In this document: positions 37,971 to 45,981 of the stretch, piece after piece
Layout of the letters: each line of letters opens with the position of its first letter
Position numbering within the stretch: the stretch's first letter is position 1
Position numbers and translations under genes: made by a program
DNA from: Lactiplantibacillus nangangensis
GTDB taxonomy: Bacteria > Bacillota > Bacilli > Lactobacillales > Lactobacillaceae
Reading direction: 5' to 3'
Length of the DNA stretch: 64,000 nt
NCBI RefSeq assembly: GCF_005405065.1
Contig: NZ_BJDI01000015.1
Location: 1-64,000 of the forward strand
Notes under the pieces: generated by a model
Databases searched by the model: none
Seen by the model: only the letters and a program-made list of their open reading frames with translations
What the model was told of the DNA's origin: nothing

Positions 37971-37999
37971 AAGCCCAATTTCAGTGGGCTCGTGCTGTG

Positions 38000-38725
38000 C
38001 TAGTGCTTCTTTAGCGAGTGCTTGAATGGCACGATATTTTTGTTCTGAGTGGCATCCATCCTTTCCAATTCCTTCAGTTTTTTTAGAAGCTTATTCTCCT
38101 TTGATAAGTGGGCAATTCGCGCTTCCAGTGCCTTAACTTTGAGCTCTTGTTTTTCTGTCTCGGTCAATTGAGGTTTATCGGACTTATCTTTACCACGACG
38201 ATCCTGCAATGCCTCTGGACCGCCTTGCTTAAACTTTTTTACCCAAGCATAGACTTGTCCGTAAGATACTTGGAATTGATTCATGGCGCCACTGTAATCT
38301 AAGTCATTGGCGATAACCCATTGTGCAATCTCAATTCGTTCCTTCTGCGTTGTCTTTCTACCAGTTTTCATGTTCCTATCCCTCCTAGTGGTGTTCAATG
38401 ATTTACCACTAGTATACAGGTTCACCCACTGATAGATAACACTGACATTGGGGACATTAAATTGTTTCGCTAGTTGGGGATACGAAGTATTCCCGGCTAG
38501 ATACAACTTGACCACTTTCAACTTGAATTCCACAGAGTATTGCCGTAATTTTCGCCGTTTCAGACCATCTGTACCTTCTGCTTGATACCGTTCTATCCAT
38601 TGCTTGACTTGCTCACATTTCACCCCGTACTGTCTTTCAATTTGAAATGCTGTCAGTCCTTGTTCCACTAGGTGAATATAGCCAAGTTTCTCTTCAATGC
38701 TGTACCGGGATCCTTTTCTCCCCAT
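38000..38725 (-). CDS. IS3 transposase OrfA (DNA-binding)
   Basis: The 241-residue protein has two helix-turn-helix segments (YSIEEKLGYIHLVEQG near 8-23, and a second HTH_28-like repeat near 65-85) and a third near 130-170. It ends with a leucine-zipper-like LEARIAHLSKENKLLKKLKEL. It recognises the IS ends and fuses with OrfB by programmed frameshifting. Confidence 0.85.
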   Translation of the reverse strand: MGRKGSRYSIEEKLGYIHLVEQGLTAFQIERQYGVKCEQVKQWIERYQAEGTDGLKRRKLRQYSVEFKLKVVKLYLAGNTSYPQLAKQFNVPNVSVIYQWVNLYTSGKSLNTTRRDRNMKTGRKTTQKERIEIAQWVIANDLDYSGAMNQFQVSYGQVYAWVKKFKQGGPEALQDRRGKDKSDKPQLTETEKQELKVKALEARIAHLSKENKLLKKLKELERMDATQNKNIVPFKHSLKKH

Positions 38726-38851
38726 ACAAAAACTCCTCTCTAAGTAAACAAGCTTTAATTATTTGCTTGTCTACCCATAGAGGAGTATAGCCGTCCTCAA
38801 AACAAGGACGCCATTCCTTTTTCTATTTCAAGACGGTCAGTTATTAGGTGT

Positions 38852-38993
38852 TTACCCTTGTTCTGCTAAGTCAATGTACGCTAGTCTATCTTCTGAATTA
38901 TAGCGGGTCCCTTTTCGACCTAAACTAAAAACTCCTGCTTAAGTAAACTAGCTTTAATTATTTGCTTGTCTACTTAGGCAGGAATATAGCCTG
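38852..38993 (-). mobile_element. Remnant of a second IS3-type element
   Basis: On the minus strand this segment reads GRKGTRYNSEDRLAYIDLAE followed by Q, G and a stop, matching the first 23 residues of the adjacent OrfA at about 60 percent identity. It is preceded by a copy of the same terminal repeat (TAGACAAGCAAATAATTAAA). The intact IS seems to have landed next to an older, truncated relative. Confidence 0.75.
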
Positions 38994-39146
38994 AGGTGCT
39001 CCTTTTTACACTGAATAATTCATTTTCAGACACATATTTTGAATACTGATGCATACCAATCTAGCAACGATTAGCCCCCAAAGAAGCATTTGTGAAATGT
39101 TAGATGATTAAAACATCAACTCTTGTCTGCCAATAAAACTAACAGT

Positions 39147-39289
39147 TTAGCACCAGCGATATGTGGCCGTTGGCATTCCGTTGTTATAAACATGGCAACG
39201 ATGTTTCTTGCACTTGCCCCACTGATTTTAGCTAATTCAACATTTGATAACTTGGTAAATCCAAACACATTCTTAATTTTGTTAAACAT
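39147..39289 (-). pseudogene. Frameshifted double-glycine bacteriocin precursor
   Basis: Translation from the ATG at 39289 gives MFNKIKNVFGFTKLSNVELA, then KISGA. The leader pattern LSNVELAKISG is that of class II bacteriocins and peptide pheromones cut by C39 peptidases. The frame goes wrong in a run of four G at 39220-39217 (minus strand). With five G the leader would end ISGG, and the mature part would be a 22-residue, strongly basic peptide starting KCKKHRC and ending TYRWC, with the stop at 39147. It has three cysteines. Size, charge and Cys placement recall bactofencin A-like class IId bacteriocins, from memory. The break is either a real deletion or a homopolymer error in the assembly. 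Confidence 0.65.
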
Positions 39290-39416
39290 AATAACATCTA
39301 ACCAATTGATTAATTGGAACATTCAAATATCTCAGAAAAATAATTATACACAAAGCGTTAAAATGAAATATAAAGATAAAATTAATTAAAAATATCTATA
39401 TTTTTTAGTAATAAAA

Positions 39417-39441
39417 TAGTATAATTCTTTATATTGTCAGT
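39417..39441 (-). promoter_or_regulatory. ACTG direct-repeat operator of the precursor gene
   Basis: On the minus strand CATACTGAC and TATACTATT lie 21 bases apart. This is the same core and spacing as the pair upstream of the peptide-kinase operon (41855-41883). It precedes the precursor gene in the right orientation. On the plus strand a TATAAT at 39420-39425 may serve the C39 gene. Confidence 0.5.
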
Positions 39442-39466
39442 ATGAAGAATTGAAGAAAGGTACATT

Positions 39467-40110
39467 ATGACTAGTTTTAAGTATGTTTCACAACTGGATG
39501 AAACAGATTGTGGCGCTGCTGCATTGGCTATGATCTTTCGATACTATAAGTCCGATATATCGATTACATCTATCAGAAATGTTTCTCAGACTGATACAAA
39601 TGGGACAACTGCATTGGGACTTATAAAGGCGGCTGAACACTTTGGCTTTCAAGCAGTTGGAACGAGGGGGAGTTTGGCTGCTTTAAGAAGTAAACAAAAT
39701 GTTCAATTACCTTTTTTGGCACATGTCAATATCTACAATGGAACATTGCATTACGTTGTGGTTTTGAAAGCGAATGATAGTTATGTAAAAATGGCTGATC
39801 CGAATCCATTTGTTTAAATACGCCGAATGCCTTACGAAGAGTTTGGGAAGATTTGGACGGAAATTTTGGTTTTTATTTCACCAACATCGTTATACAGACC
39901 GCGTAAAGATAATGGGGATAGCTTGCGTTCATTTAATGGCATTGATTTTCAAGCAAGAAAATCTAGTAGCCAGTATTTTTTGCGTCATCCATTTTGCTAA
40001 GCGTTGTAACTATTACCGGCTCGCTATTCCTCGGAAGATTGATAGGAAAAAATGTATTAGCATTACTCAGCGTAAAAAAAACGAAAAAAATTAGAAACTC
40101 ATCGTTATCG
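39467..40110 (+). pseudogene. Decayed C39 peptidase-containing ABC exporter
   Basis: The first 117 residues are a C39 peptidase domain that cuts double-glycine leaders: catalytic Cys in DETDCGAAALAMI, His and Asp in LHYVVVLKANDSYVKMADPNP. The frame then stops at 39815. One extra T in GTTTAAA explains it: skipping it continues as KIRRMPYEEFGKIWTEI, as expected. A second shift near 39940 changes to ALIFKQENLVASIF and a third near 40000 to LSVVTITGSLFLG. The rest of the transmembrane domain and the whole ATPase domain are missing, apparently by a deletion that joins this remnant to the accessory gene. The locus can no longer export a bacteriocin by itself. Confidence 0.82.
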
Positions 40111-40128
40111 TTAGTAGATGAAATCAGT

Positions 40129-40446
40129 ATGAGTAACTTTATGCAATCTCTAAATGACTGAGAAGTTAAACTAATCCTGATTGGAAGACCTACTTGTGAA
40201 GAGTGTCGTGGGACAATTAAAGACATCATCAAATCAATTGAGGAACAGAACGTTCATCTTTCATATGTCAATACGGATAAGGTCGAACTAGATAAATATC
40301 ACAAAGTCTTTAAGACATTGAAAATACAATATTTACCTGATTTGTTTTGGATTTGTGGAAGAAACAAAATTAAAAGCATGAAAGTATATCATCCTGAATC
40401 AGCAATTCAAATGTGGCTTTCTGGCACAGTCACTAAGGAGAAATAA
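40129..40446 (+). pseudogene. Broken thioredoxin-like bacteriocin accessory protein
   Basis: Accessory proteins of the PedC type help form disulfides in cysteine-containing bacteriocins. The frame reads MSNFMQSLND, then TGA at 40159-40161, then continues in the same frame EVKLILIGRPTCEECRGTI to the stop at 40444. The C-x-x-C motif (CEEC) and LKIQYLPDLFWI fit a thioredoxin fold of about 95 residues. Upstream in the same frame LFLGRLIGKNVLALL looks like a signal anchor, so the true start may be lost in the deletion. It stops directly before the next ATG (TAAATG). Confidence 0.75.
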
Positions 40447-40812
40447 ATGTTTAAAAAAAGGTTTATTGATCACATAGGCATATTGTTACTTAGTATATTA
40501 ATTATTGAAGTTATCGGGACGCTTGCGTGGCAAAGGTATAGATATGGAGGAGATTATTACTATATGACCATTGGACACAGTATAGGAACATATACTGTGG
40601 AGGTTCCAGTCAATATTCCAGTTAATGCATATATATATCGTGGCGTGGCAAAAAATGATCAAGGGCAAAAAAAGGTGCTTACATTAAAGACAGATAATGT
40701 TGATCCGGGACCGTTTAAAAAAGAGGCAGTTGTGCGCTTAACGGTTAACAAACATTATGGAGTCACAAACTACAAAGTAATTAAAAACAAGCAGCATCAA
40801 ATGAAGTTCTAA
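40447..40812 (+). CDS. YxeA family (DUF1093) secreted protein
   Basis: The 121-residue protein has an N-terminal signal anchor (about residues 8-27) and a YxeA-type OB-like beta domain: DYYYMTIG, YIYRGVAKNDQGQKKVLTL, and KEAVVRLTVNKHYGVTNYKVI. Such proteins often lie in lactobacillal bacteriocin loci; their role is not established. It is the only intact gene of this transcription unit and abuts the thioredoxin-like gene. Confidence 0.75.
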   Translation: MFKKRFIDHIGILLLSILIIEVIGTLAWQRYRYGGDYYYMTIGHSIGTYTVEVPVNIPVNAYIYRGVAKNDQGQKKVLTLKTDNVDPGPFKKEAVVRLTVNKHYGVTNYKVIKNKQHQMKF

Positions 40813-40871
40813 TCTGCTCACCAATCTGGAAGATAAATACAATTGTATGTGGCTTCTAGGTTGTAAGTAGT

Positions 40872-40952
40872 AAAAAAGATAAATAACCTATTAACATCTC
40901 TCCTATTGGTGGACTATTTAGGAGAGATGTTAATAGGTTATTTATCTTTTTT
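40872..40952. terminator. Very long perfect inverted repeat, bidirectional terminator
   Basis: Two 34-base arms (40872-40905 and 40919-40952) are perfect complements around a 13-base loop, with A and T runs at the ends. It separates the convergent YxeA gene and the Rgg-like gene. The stem is far longer than terminators need. Confidence 0.85.
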
Positions 40953-40973
40953 AATTTGTAAGTTGAGTTTCAA

Positions 40974-41795
40974 TTAGTCAAATTCTTCGGAAGTGAACGC
41001 CGATAAAACCGATGAAATCTGTCTATATGAATCTCCGACCTTCTTAGTTTCAGAGTTCTTTAAATAAATATTACTAAGCATGGAATAGTAGTCAGAAACG
41101 AAAAAGATTGTTCGGGATTGTTGATTCAATTTCAATCCCCTTCGACAATACAATACGACTTTTTCATCATTATCCTGCGATGCGTGAAAGTTAGCAATTT
41201 GAGCACAAATATAGCTAAGCTCAAAGGTTTCAGCTCTTGGAATCTCCCAGTTTTCCTGAACAGCGTCTTCTACAATTTTCATGAAGTAAGCTTCCCGTTC
41301 TGCTGATCCTTGCTGTCTATTTATCAAGCCTTTAAGGGTAAAGGCCAAAAGTGCATGGATATCGTACATATCTCCATGACTGTTTACGATGATCTTATCA
41401 ATGAAGAAAGACGCATCAGAATAGGCCTGGTGAGAGTAGTTCAAAAGAGCTTCAATTATATATAGTTTTTGTTGATGAAAACGTGAAAGTTCATTATCAT
41501 TTATTGCGGAAATCATATCTTCATATTTTGAATGACCATCCAAAATTAAGTCTGTTTCAATACTTTTTAACAGTATATGTTCGTCAGCATCCGTATCGGT
41601 AACAAAATCAGAAAATGTATCGTTAAGTGTTATATCTAATCTTTTACAAATTTTGAATAATATTGGGACCGAAGGGGCAATATTATGTTTTTCAATTTTA
41701 CTTATGGTGTTTTGTGTACAGATGTCCTTTGCTAATTCAGTTTGATTCAAACCTTTGATTTTTCTCTTTTCAGCAATAATAGACCCTAAAAACAT
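40974..41795 (-). CDS. Rgg/PlcR-like peptide-responsive regulator
   Basis: The 273-residue protein has an XRE helix-turn-helix (about 7-60: LNQTELAKDICTQNTISKIE) and a long all-helical domain with TPR-like repeats (about 70-270). This is the architecture of RRNPP regulators, which bind short peptide pheromones inside the cell. GTGAGGTG precedes the ATG. It is divergent from a 15-residue W-rich peptide gene and the kinase operon, the typical layout of an Rgg protein and its cognate peptide. Confidence 0.85.
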   Translation of the reverse strand: MFLGSIIAEKRKIKGLNQTELAKDICTQNTISKIEKHNIAPSVPILFKICKRLDITLNDTFSDFVTDTDADEHILLKSIETDLILDGHSKYEDMISAINDNELSRFHQQKLYIIEALLNYSHQAYSDASFFIDKIIVNSHGDMYDIHALLAFTLKGLINRQQGSAEREAYFMKIVEDAVQENWEIPRAETFELSYICAQIANFHASQDNDEKVVLYCRRGLKLNQQSRTIFFVSDYYSMLSNIYLKNSETKKVGDSYRQISSVLSAFTSEEFD

Positions 41796-41854
41796 TTAAC
41801 AACACCTCACTTTTTATGTAAATTTTCTATATCAATTATATAATCTTATCACTA

Positions 41855-41916
41855 TAAGACTGAAAATGTTCTTTTTATGACTGTTGTATAAAATTTGCTG
41901 ATAATTGTGTTATATT
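41855..41916 (+). promoter_or_regulatory. ACTG direct repeats and promoter of the peptide-kinase operon
   Basis: ATAAGACTG and TTATGACTG are spaced 21 bases (ACTG cores at 41859 and 41880). A TATATT -10 lies at 41911-41916 without a good -35, as expected for an activated promoter. The same repeat pair occurs before the bacteriocin precursor gene. The likely binder is the LytTR regulator encoded downstream. Confidence 0.55.
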
Positions 41917-41958
41917 AACTACGGAATTAATTAACATACAAAAAGGGTGTGAGCTTCA

Positions 41959-42006
41959 ATGACTTCATTTACAATTTTATGGTTATGGCATTGGGGCCGC
42001 GGTTAA
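41959..42006 (+). CDS. 15-residue W-x-W-x-W peptide, candidate pheromone
   Basis: The frame encodes MTSFTILWLWHWGRG. It starts 36-50 bases after the inferred promoter and lies between the divergent Rgg-like gene and the kinase gene, 18 bases before the latter. Possible ribosome binding site: AAAAGGG, 11 bases upstream, or GTGAG closer. Short peptides paired with Rgg proteins in streptococci carry WW (XIP) or W-x-W (RtgS) near the C terminus, so this is a strong candidate for the cognate signal. It has no leader or double glycine. Confidence 0.6.
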   Translation: MTSFTILWLWHWGRG

Positions 42007-42024
42007 TATTATGGGAGCTTTATT

Positions 42025-43338
42025 ATGATTCAGTTAACACTAGGTATCGGGCAATTTGTTGATGCATTCACTATCGCTTTAATATTTGTCTTATTGAACA
42101 TGGTTGTTCCAAATATGTTTAAAAACATACAAAACTGGATTGTTTTAGGACTTTCCGTCATTGTTCTAAGTTTATTAGATGACGCATTTAATGGTGCAAG
42201 TGATATTTTACTTGTGCCAATTTTTTGTGGCCTGATAAAATTTTCACCTTCACTACCTATAAAAAACAAGTTAGTAATTTTATTAATGCTTGGTATAGAT
42301 GTTGTAATTTCTACTGAGTTAACAGCATTAGTTGTTTTATCTCTAGGGATACCAATTGGAGGAATGGAATTTGCCTTTGCTTGTGTAGTACTTCAGTGGG
42401 TCCTGGCAATCGGCCTTCTCAAAACAAGCCGACGTGCCTATGTTCGATTTATGAATAAGATAGGATTAAGTGGGGTCACACTCACAACTTTTATTCTTAT
42501 GAGTTTGGGACTTCTGCTTTTGGGAATTTTTGGAGTTGTACTAACAGCTAGAATTTTGAATGCCCAAACTAAAATGCTGGCTGTGACACTAGTAATTATT
42601 GCATTGTTTTGTGTATTTAACTTTATTGGATTTGCTTTATACGCAGCGGCTTTTTTGAAAAAACAAAAAGCTGACGATGAAATAAAACAGCTTCGAGAAA
42701 CTCAGGTCTACGTTGAAGAGTTGGAAAAAAAGTATGAACAACTAAGAATATTTAAGCACGATTATAAAAACATGTTGGCATCTCTATCAGTTATGTCACA
42801 AAAAGAAAACGCTAGCCAATTGAATCAGAGTATTAACGCGTTACTTGAAGATAAGGAATTAACAAATGATGCGCACACCACAACACCTGAGCAAATATTT
42901 AAGATTAAGGACGCGTTGGTTCGAGGTATGATATATCGTTATTATATAAGATCCGAAAAAAATGGTGTTTCAATGAAAGTGGAAGTGGAACATCAGTTGG
43001 AGGCTTCCGACTTAAGCGTCCCAATCACCAGATGTTTAGGAATCCTTTTGAACAATGCGTTGGAGGCCAGTTCATCACTAGGAAAGTCTGAAATTACAGT
43101 CTCTATATTAAATGATTATTCTTCAACTGATTTCATTATTGAGAACGATGTTTTGTCTGATCAAACACCTGACATGAATCGTATCTATGATTCTGGCTAT
43201 ACGACAAAGGGGGCTGGACACGGTTTAGGATTGGCAAGTATTAAAAAGATAAGTCAAAGGTATAACAACATTTTTTTGGAAACAAAATGCCAAAACAGTA
43301 AGTTTACTGCCTTCTTGTCAGTCACGGAGGGAAAATAA
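42025..43338 (+). CDS. AgrC/PlnB-type sensor histidine kinase
   Basis: The 437-residue kinase has six or seven N-terminal membrane segments (residues 1-210), a coiled-coil linker, the phospho-acceptor motif FKHDYKNMLASL near residue 245, N box GILLNNALEASS near 335 and G box GHGLGLASIKK near 395. GGGAG precedes the ATG. With the next gene it forms a two-component pair of the plantaricin type. Its ligand is unknown: neither an agrD nor an intact double-glycine pheromone gene is nearby. Base composition is AT-rich compared with the 14.9-kb kinase. Confidence 0.9.
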   Translation: MIQLTLGIGQFVDAFTIALIFVLLNMVVPNMFKNIQNWIVLGLSVIVLSLLDDAFNGASDILLVPIFCGLIKFSPSLPIKNKLVILLMLGIDVVISTELTALVVLSLGIPIGGMEFAFACVVLQWVLAIGLLKTSRRAYVRFMNKIGLSGVTLTTFILMSLGLLLLGIFGVVLTARILNAQTKMLAVTLVIIALFCVFNFIGFALYAAAFLKKQKADDEIKQLRETQVYVEELEKKYEQLRIFKHDYKNMLASLSVMSQKENASQLNQSINALLEDKELTNDAHTTTPEQIFKIKDALVRGMIYRYYIRSEKNGVSMKVEVEHQLEASDLSVPITRCLGILLNNALEASSSLGKSEITVSILNDYSSTDFIIENDVLSDQTPDMNRIYDSGYTTKGAGHGLGLASIKKISQRYNNIFLETKCQNSKFTAFLSVTEGK

Positions 43339-43340
43339 AG

Positions 43341-44078
43341 ATGTTGAACATAGCTATTTGCGAGGACAACAGAGAAATTATCAGTTTTTATAAACTTATA
43401 GTAAATAAATTTATATTAGAACACCCTGACAGTCAAATACGATTGTCTCTAGCCACGCGAGACCCATACGAAATGGAGAGTTATATCGAACAAAGCGATG
43501 GTGAAATGTCGTTTGTTTATATTTTGGATATTGAATTTGCGGGTTCATCAAAAAAAGGAATAGAACTAGCACAGATGGCCAGTAGACACGGTGATAATGT
43601 CAAAATAATTTTCATTTCAACTCACGAAGAGATGTCCATAGTCAGCTTTCAGTATAGAGTGTCCCCATTAGACTTTATTAGTAAAGAAGATGGGATGGAT
43701 AGAGTAAAAAAAATCCTATCACAAGACCTAGAAAATGTATTGCTAGAGACTGATAGTTCAAAAAAGAAAAAGACATTCATGTATAGTGTTGGTTCAAGAC
43801 TAGTCAAAGTGAAATTTGATGATATAAATTTTTTTGAATCTTCAACTAATCCACATAAAGTTGTTATTCATACTAAATATGGTACAGCTGAGTTTAGATC
43901 CAGCCTGAAAATTCTGGCTGAGTCCAGTGGTGACTTATTCAGAGTATATAGAAGTTTACTGATTAATGTATCGAATGTATTATCAATTGACGGTAAATAC
44001 GTCACATTTAAAGATCAGACTAAGTTTGAACTCAACAGACGGTTATTGTCTAGAATTAAAGCATGGGTATCTAGTTAG
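43341..44078 (+). CDS. LytTR-family response regulator
   Basis: The 245-residue protein has a receiver domain (1-125) with CEDN near residue 7, phospho-acceptor D in YILDIEFAGSS near 60 and K in FISKEDG near 115. The LytTR DNA-binding domain (about 145-245) carries RVYRSLLINVSNV. It starts 2 bases after the kinase stop. It most likely binds the ACTG direct repeats found twice in this island and drives its own operon and the bacteriocin precursor. Confidence 0.9.
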   Translation: MLNIAICEDNREIISFYKLIVNKFILEHPDSQIRLSLATRDPYEMESYIEQSDGEMSFVYILDIEFAGSSKKGIELAQMASRHGDNVKIIFISTHEEMSIVSFQYRVSPLDFISKEDGMDRVKKILSQDLENVLLETDSSKKKKTFMYSVGSRLVKVKFDDINFFESSTNPHKVVIHTKYGTAEFRSSLKILAESSGDLFRVYRSLLINVSNVLSIDGKYVTFKDQTKFELNRRLLSRIKAWVSS

Positions 44079-44105
44079 TTAGCATAAAATAATATAAACA
44101 AATAC

Positions 44106-45059
44106 GCTTGGTGCTAGTTGATTAGATTTGTACAAAAATAGCCCAACAAGGCTACACTATAGTTACTCTACTAACTAAGAAGTAAATGCCATGTTAGACC
44201 AATTACAGTATAAGCAATCAGTCGTTAAAGTTCAATCACCACTAGCTAAATGGATTACGTTACTATCACCGTTATATAAACGTTTTGTGCCAGTATCAAT
44301 TCAAATTAGAAAGAATTATAAATACGCAAAATTAGACGATATTACGTTGTTGGACTTGCTTTGTTGACAGGTGGAATTGGGCATGACCGACCAACGCCGC
44401 TTTTACCGGTTTCTTCTGAGTCTAGGATTCAATGATCTACCGGAACGCTCTCGATTCAACCGGATTAGTGTTAACGCCATGAAAATTTTTCAGTGGATTC
44501 GCTTTGGCTTGGTTCAAACAATTATGCCTAATCCTACGTATACCATTGTCGATAGATTTCCAATACCCTTGTGTCACCCAATTCGTAATCACCGTGCCAA
44601 GCGGTTACGTTCAATCGCAAATATTGGCTTTAATTCAACCAAAAAATAGTGGTATTACGGGCTAAAAGGAAGTTTTGAAGTGACCGGTCAAGGTGTCGCA
44701 GTCGCCTACACTATTACAAAGGCTTCAATTCATGATATTAACATGGTGACCACATTGGTAGATCAATATCCGTGTCGTTAAATATTGGCAGATATCGGAT
44801 ATTTAAGTCGAAAATTAAAGGTTCAGTTAGCTAAAATTGGTATCAACTTTTGGGATCCGAAGCGATATAATATCCATCACACCGGGACTGATGACCGGTT
44901 ATTGAAGCAAAACTGACGTCAAATAGCGCGCGCGTTTTCACGTTGGGTCAGTCTTTTTAACCCAGAAAAGAATCGTGCACACTTAGCAAGAGGCTTTCAA
45001 GCTAGACTAGAACAATGCTTATTAGCGGATACTATAAACTGAATCAACTAGCGCCAAGC
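44106..45059 (+). mobile_element. IS982-type element remnant
   Basis: Inverted repeats GCTTGGTGCTAGTTGATT (44106-44123) and AATCAACTAGCGCCAAGC (45042-45059) match at 17 of 18 positions. They enclose a single transposase gene with four stop codons. It lies between the response regulator and the ABC transporter and may have separated them. Confidence 0.8.
44191..45042 (+). pseudogene. IS982 family transposase, four in-frame stops
   Basis: One continuous frame of 283 codons from ATG 44191 to TGA 45040 is interrupted by TGA (44365), TAG (44647), TAA (44779) and TGA (44914), with no frameshift. Family marks remain: TDQRRFYRFL, YTIVDRFPIPLCHPIRNHRA (an R replaces the S usual in SFPIPLC), YGLKGSFEVTGQG, TITKASIHDI and GFQARLEQCLL. 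The element is dead. Decay only by base substitutions suggests moderate age. Confidence 0.88.
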
Positions 45060-45076
45060 TTAAATGAGGTATAAAA

Positions 45077-45976
45077 ATGGAAAAAATTGCTGAATTACAA
45101 AATGTCTCACTACGCAAGCATGATGGGAAAATTTTGGATAATATCTCGTTTGATTTAAATGCTGGAGGAATATGGGGGATTGTTGGTCCAAATGGAGCCG
45201 GGAAAACAACAATCATGAAAGTAATGCTTGGACTTTTGAAATACGATAAAGGAACCGTCAAAATTGACAATCAACTCGTAACGAGCAAAAAACACAGTGT
45301 AGTTAGAGATCAAGTTGGCGCACTCATAGAAAATCCATCGTTATATCCATATCTAACGGGATTTCAGCACCTCAATTTGTATTCTAGTGATAAAAAAAAG
45401 ATCAGTACGATAGTTCAACAATTGAAAATGACGAATTATATCAAGCAAAAAACAAAACTATATTCATTAGGCATGAAACAGAAGCTAGGAATAGCTATAG
45501 CTTTGGTCAACTGTCCAAAACTTGTTATTTTAGATGAACCCATGAATGGGCTGGACCCTAAATCGGCTAGAGAACTACGAATGCTAATTCAACAAAAAAA
45601 TCGAGAAGGAACTACCTTTTTGATTTCTAGTCATGTGTTGAGCGAATTACAAAAAATAATTACGGGCATCATCATTGTAAATGATGGGAAAATCAGTATA
45701 GAAACAACGCCAAGTGAATTGAAAAAAATGGTTAATAATCAAGTCATTATTAACACTAATGACAATGACAAGGCGCTTAAAACACTCAATGTGTTATTTC
45801 CTGATGACGGTCTGAAAAGTTTAATTATTGATTCGGATAAATCAGAAAAATTGAATGACTATTTACAGGCAATCATTAACAATGATATTCAAATTCTATC
45901 GGTCAATGATAGTCAAGATGACTTAGAAAACACAATGTTAGAACTGATGCAGCATAAAAGCGACAAGGAAAGGTAG
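45077..45976 (+). CDS. ABC transporter ATP-binding protein
   Basis: The 299-residue ATPase of the BcrA/LanF type has Walker A GIVGPNGAGKTTIMK near residue 36, signature LYSLGMKQKLGIA near 130 and Walker B LVILDEPMNGLDP near 152. A C-terminal accessory domain of about 80 residues follows. GAGG lies 8 bases before the ATG, just outside the IS982 repeat. Such transporters often give self-protection against bacteriocins or lantibiotics; that role is inferred from context. Confidence 0.9.
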   Translation: MEKIAELQNVSLRKHDGKILDNISFDLNAGGIWGIVGPNGAGKTTIMKVMLGLLKYDKGTVKIDNQLVTSKKHSVVRDQVGALIENPSLYPYLTGFQHLNLYSSDKKKISTIVQQLKMTNYIKQKTKLYSLGMKQKLGIAIALVNCPKLVILDEPMNGLDPKSARELRMLIQQKNREGTTFLISSHVLSELQKIITGIIIVNDGKISIETTPSELKKMVNNQVIINTNDNDKALKTLNVLFPDDGLKSLIIDSDKSEKLNDYLQAIINNDIQILSVNDSQDDLENTMLELMQHKSDKER

Positions 45977-45981
45977 AACCT

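Larger units (their letters stand above)
37107..38773 (-). mobile_element. IS3 family (IS150-like) insertion sequence
   Basis: Imperfect terminal inverted repeats of about 25 bp: TAGACAATCAAATAATTAAA at 37107 and the complement of TTTAATTATTTGCTTGTCTA ending at 38773. Two overlapping-frame genes, orfA and orfB, lie between. The exact ends and target duplication could not be set by eye. Confidence 0.8.

Noticed and set aside
39289-39322. Upstream ATG at 39322 as start of the bacteriocin precursor
   Set aside because: It would add 11 residues before a normal-length double-glycine leader; neither ATG has a strong ribosome binding site, so the shorter form was preferred.
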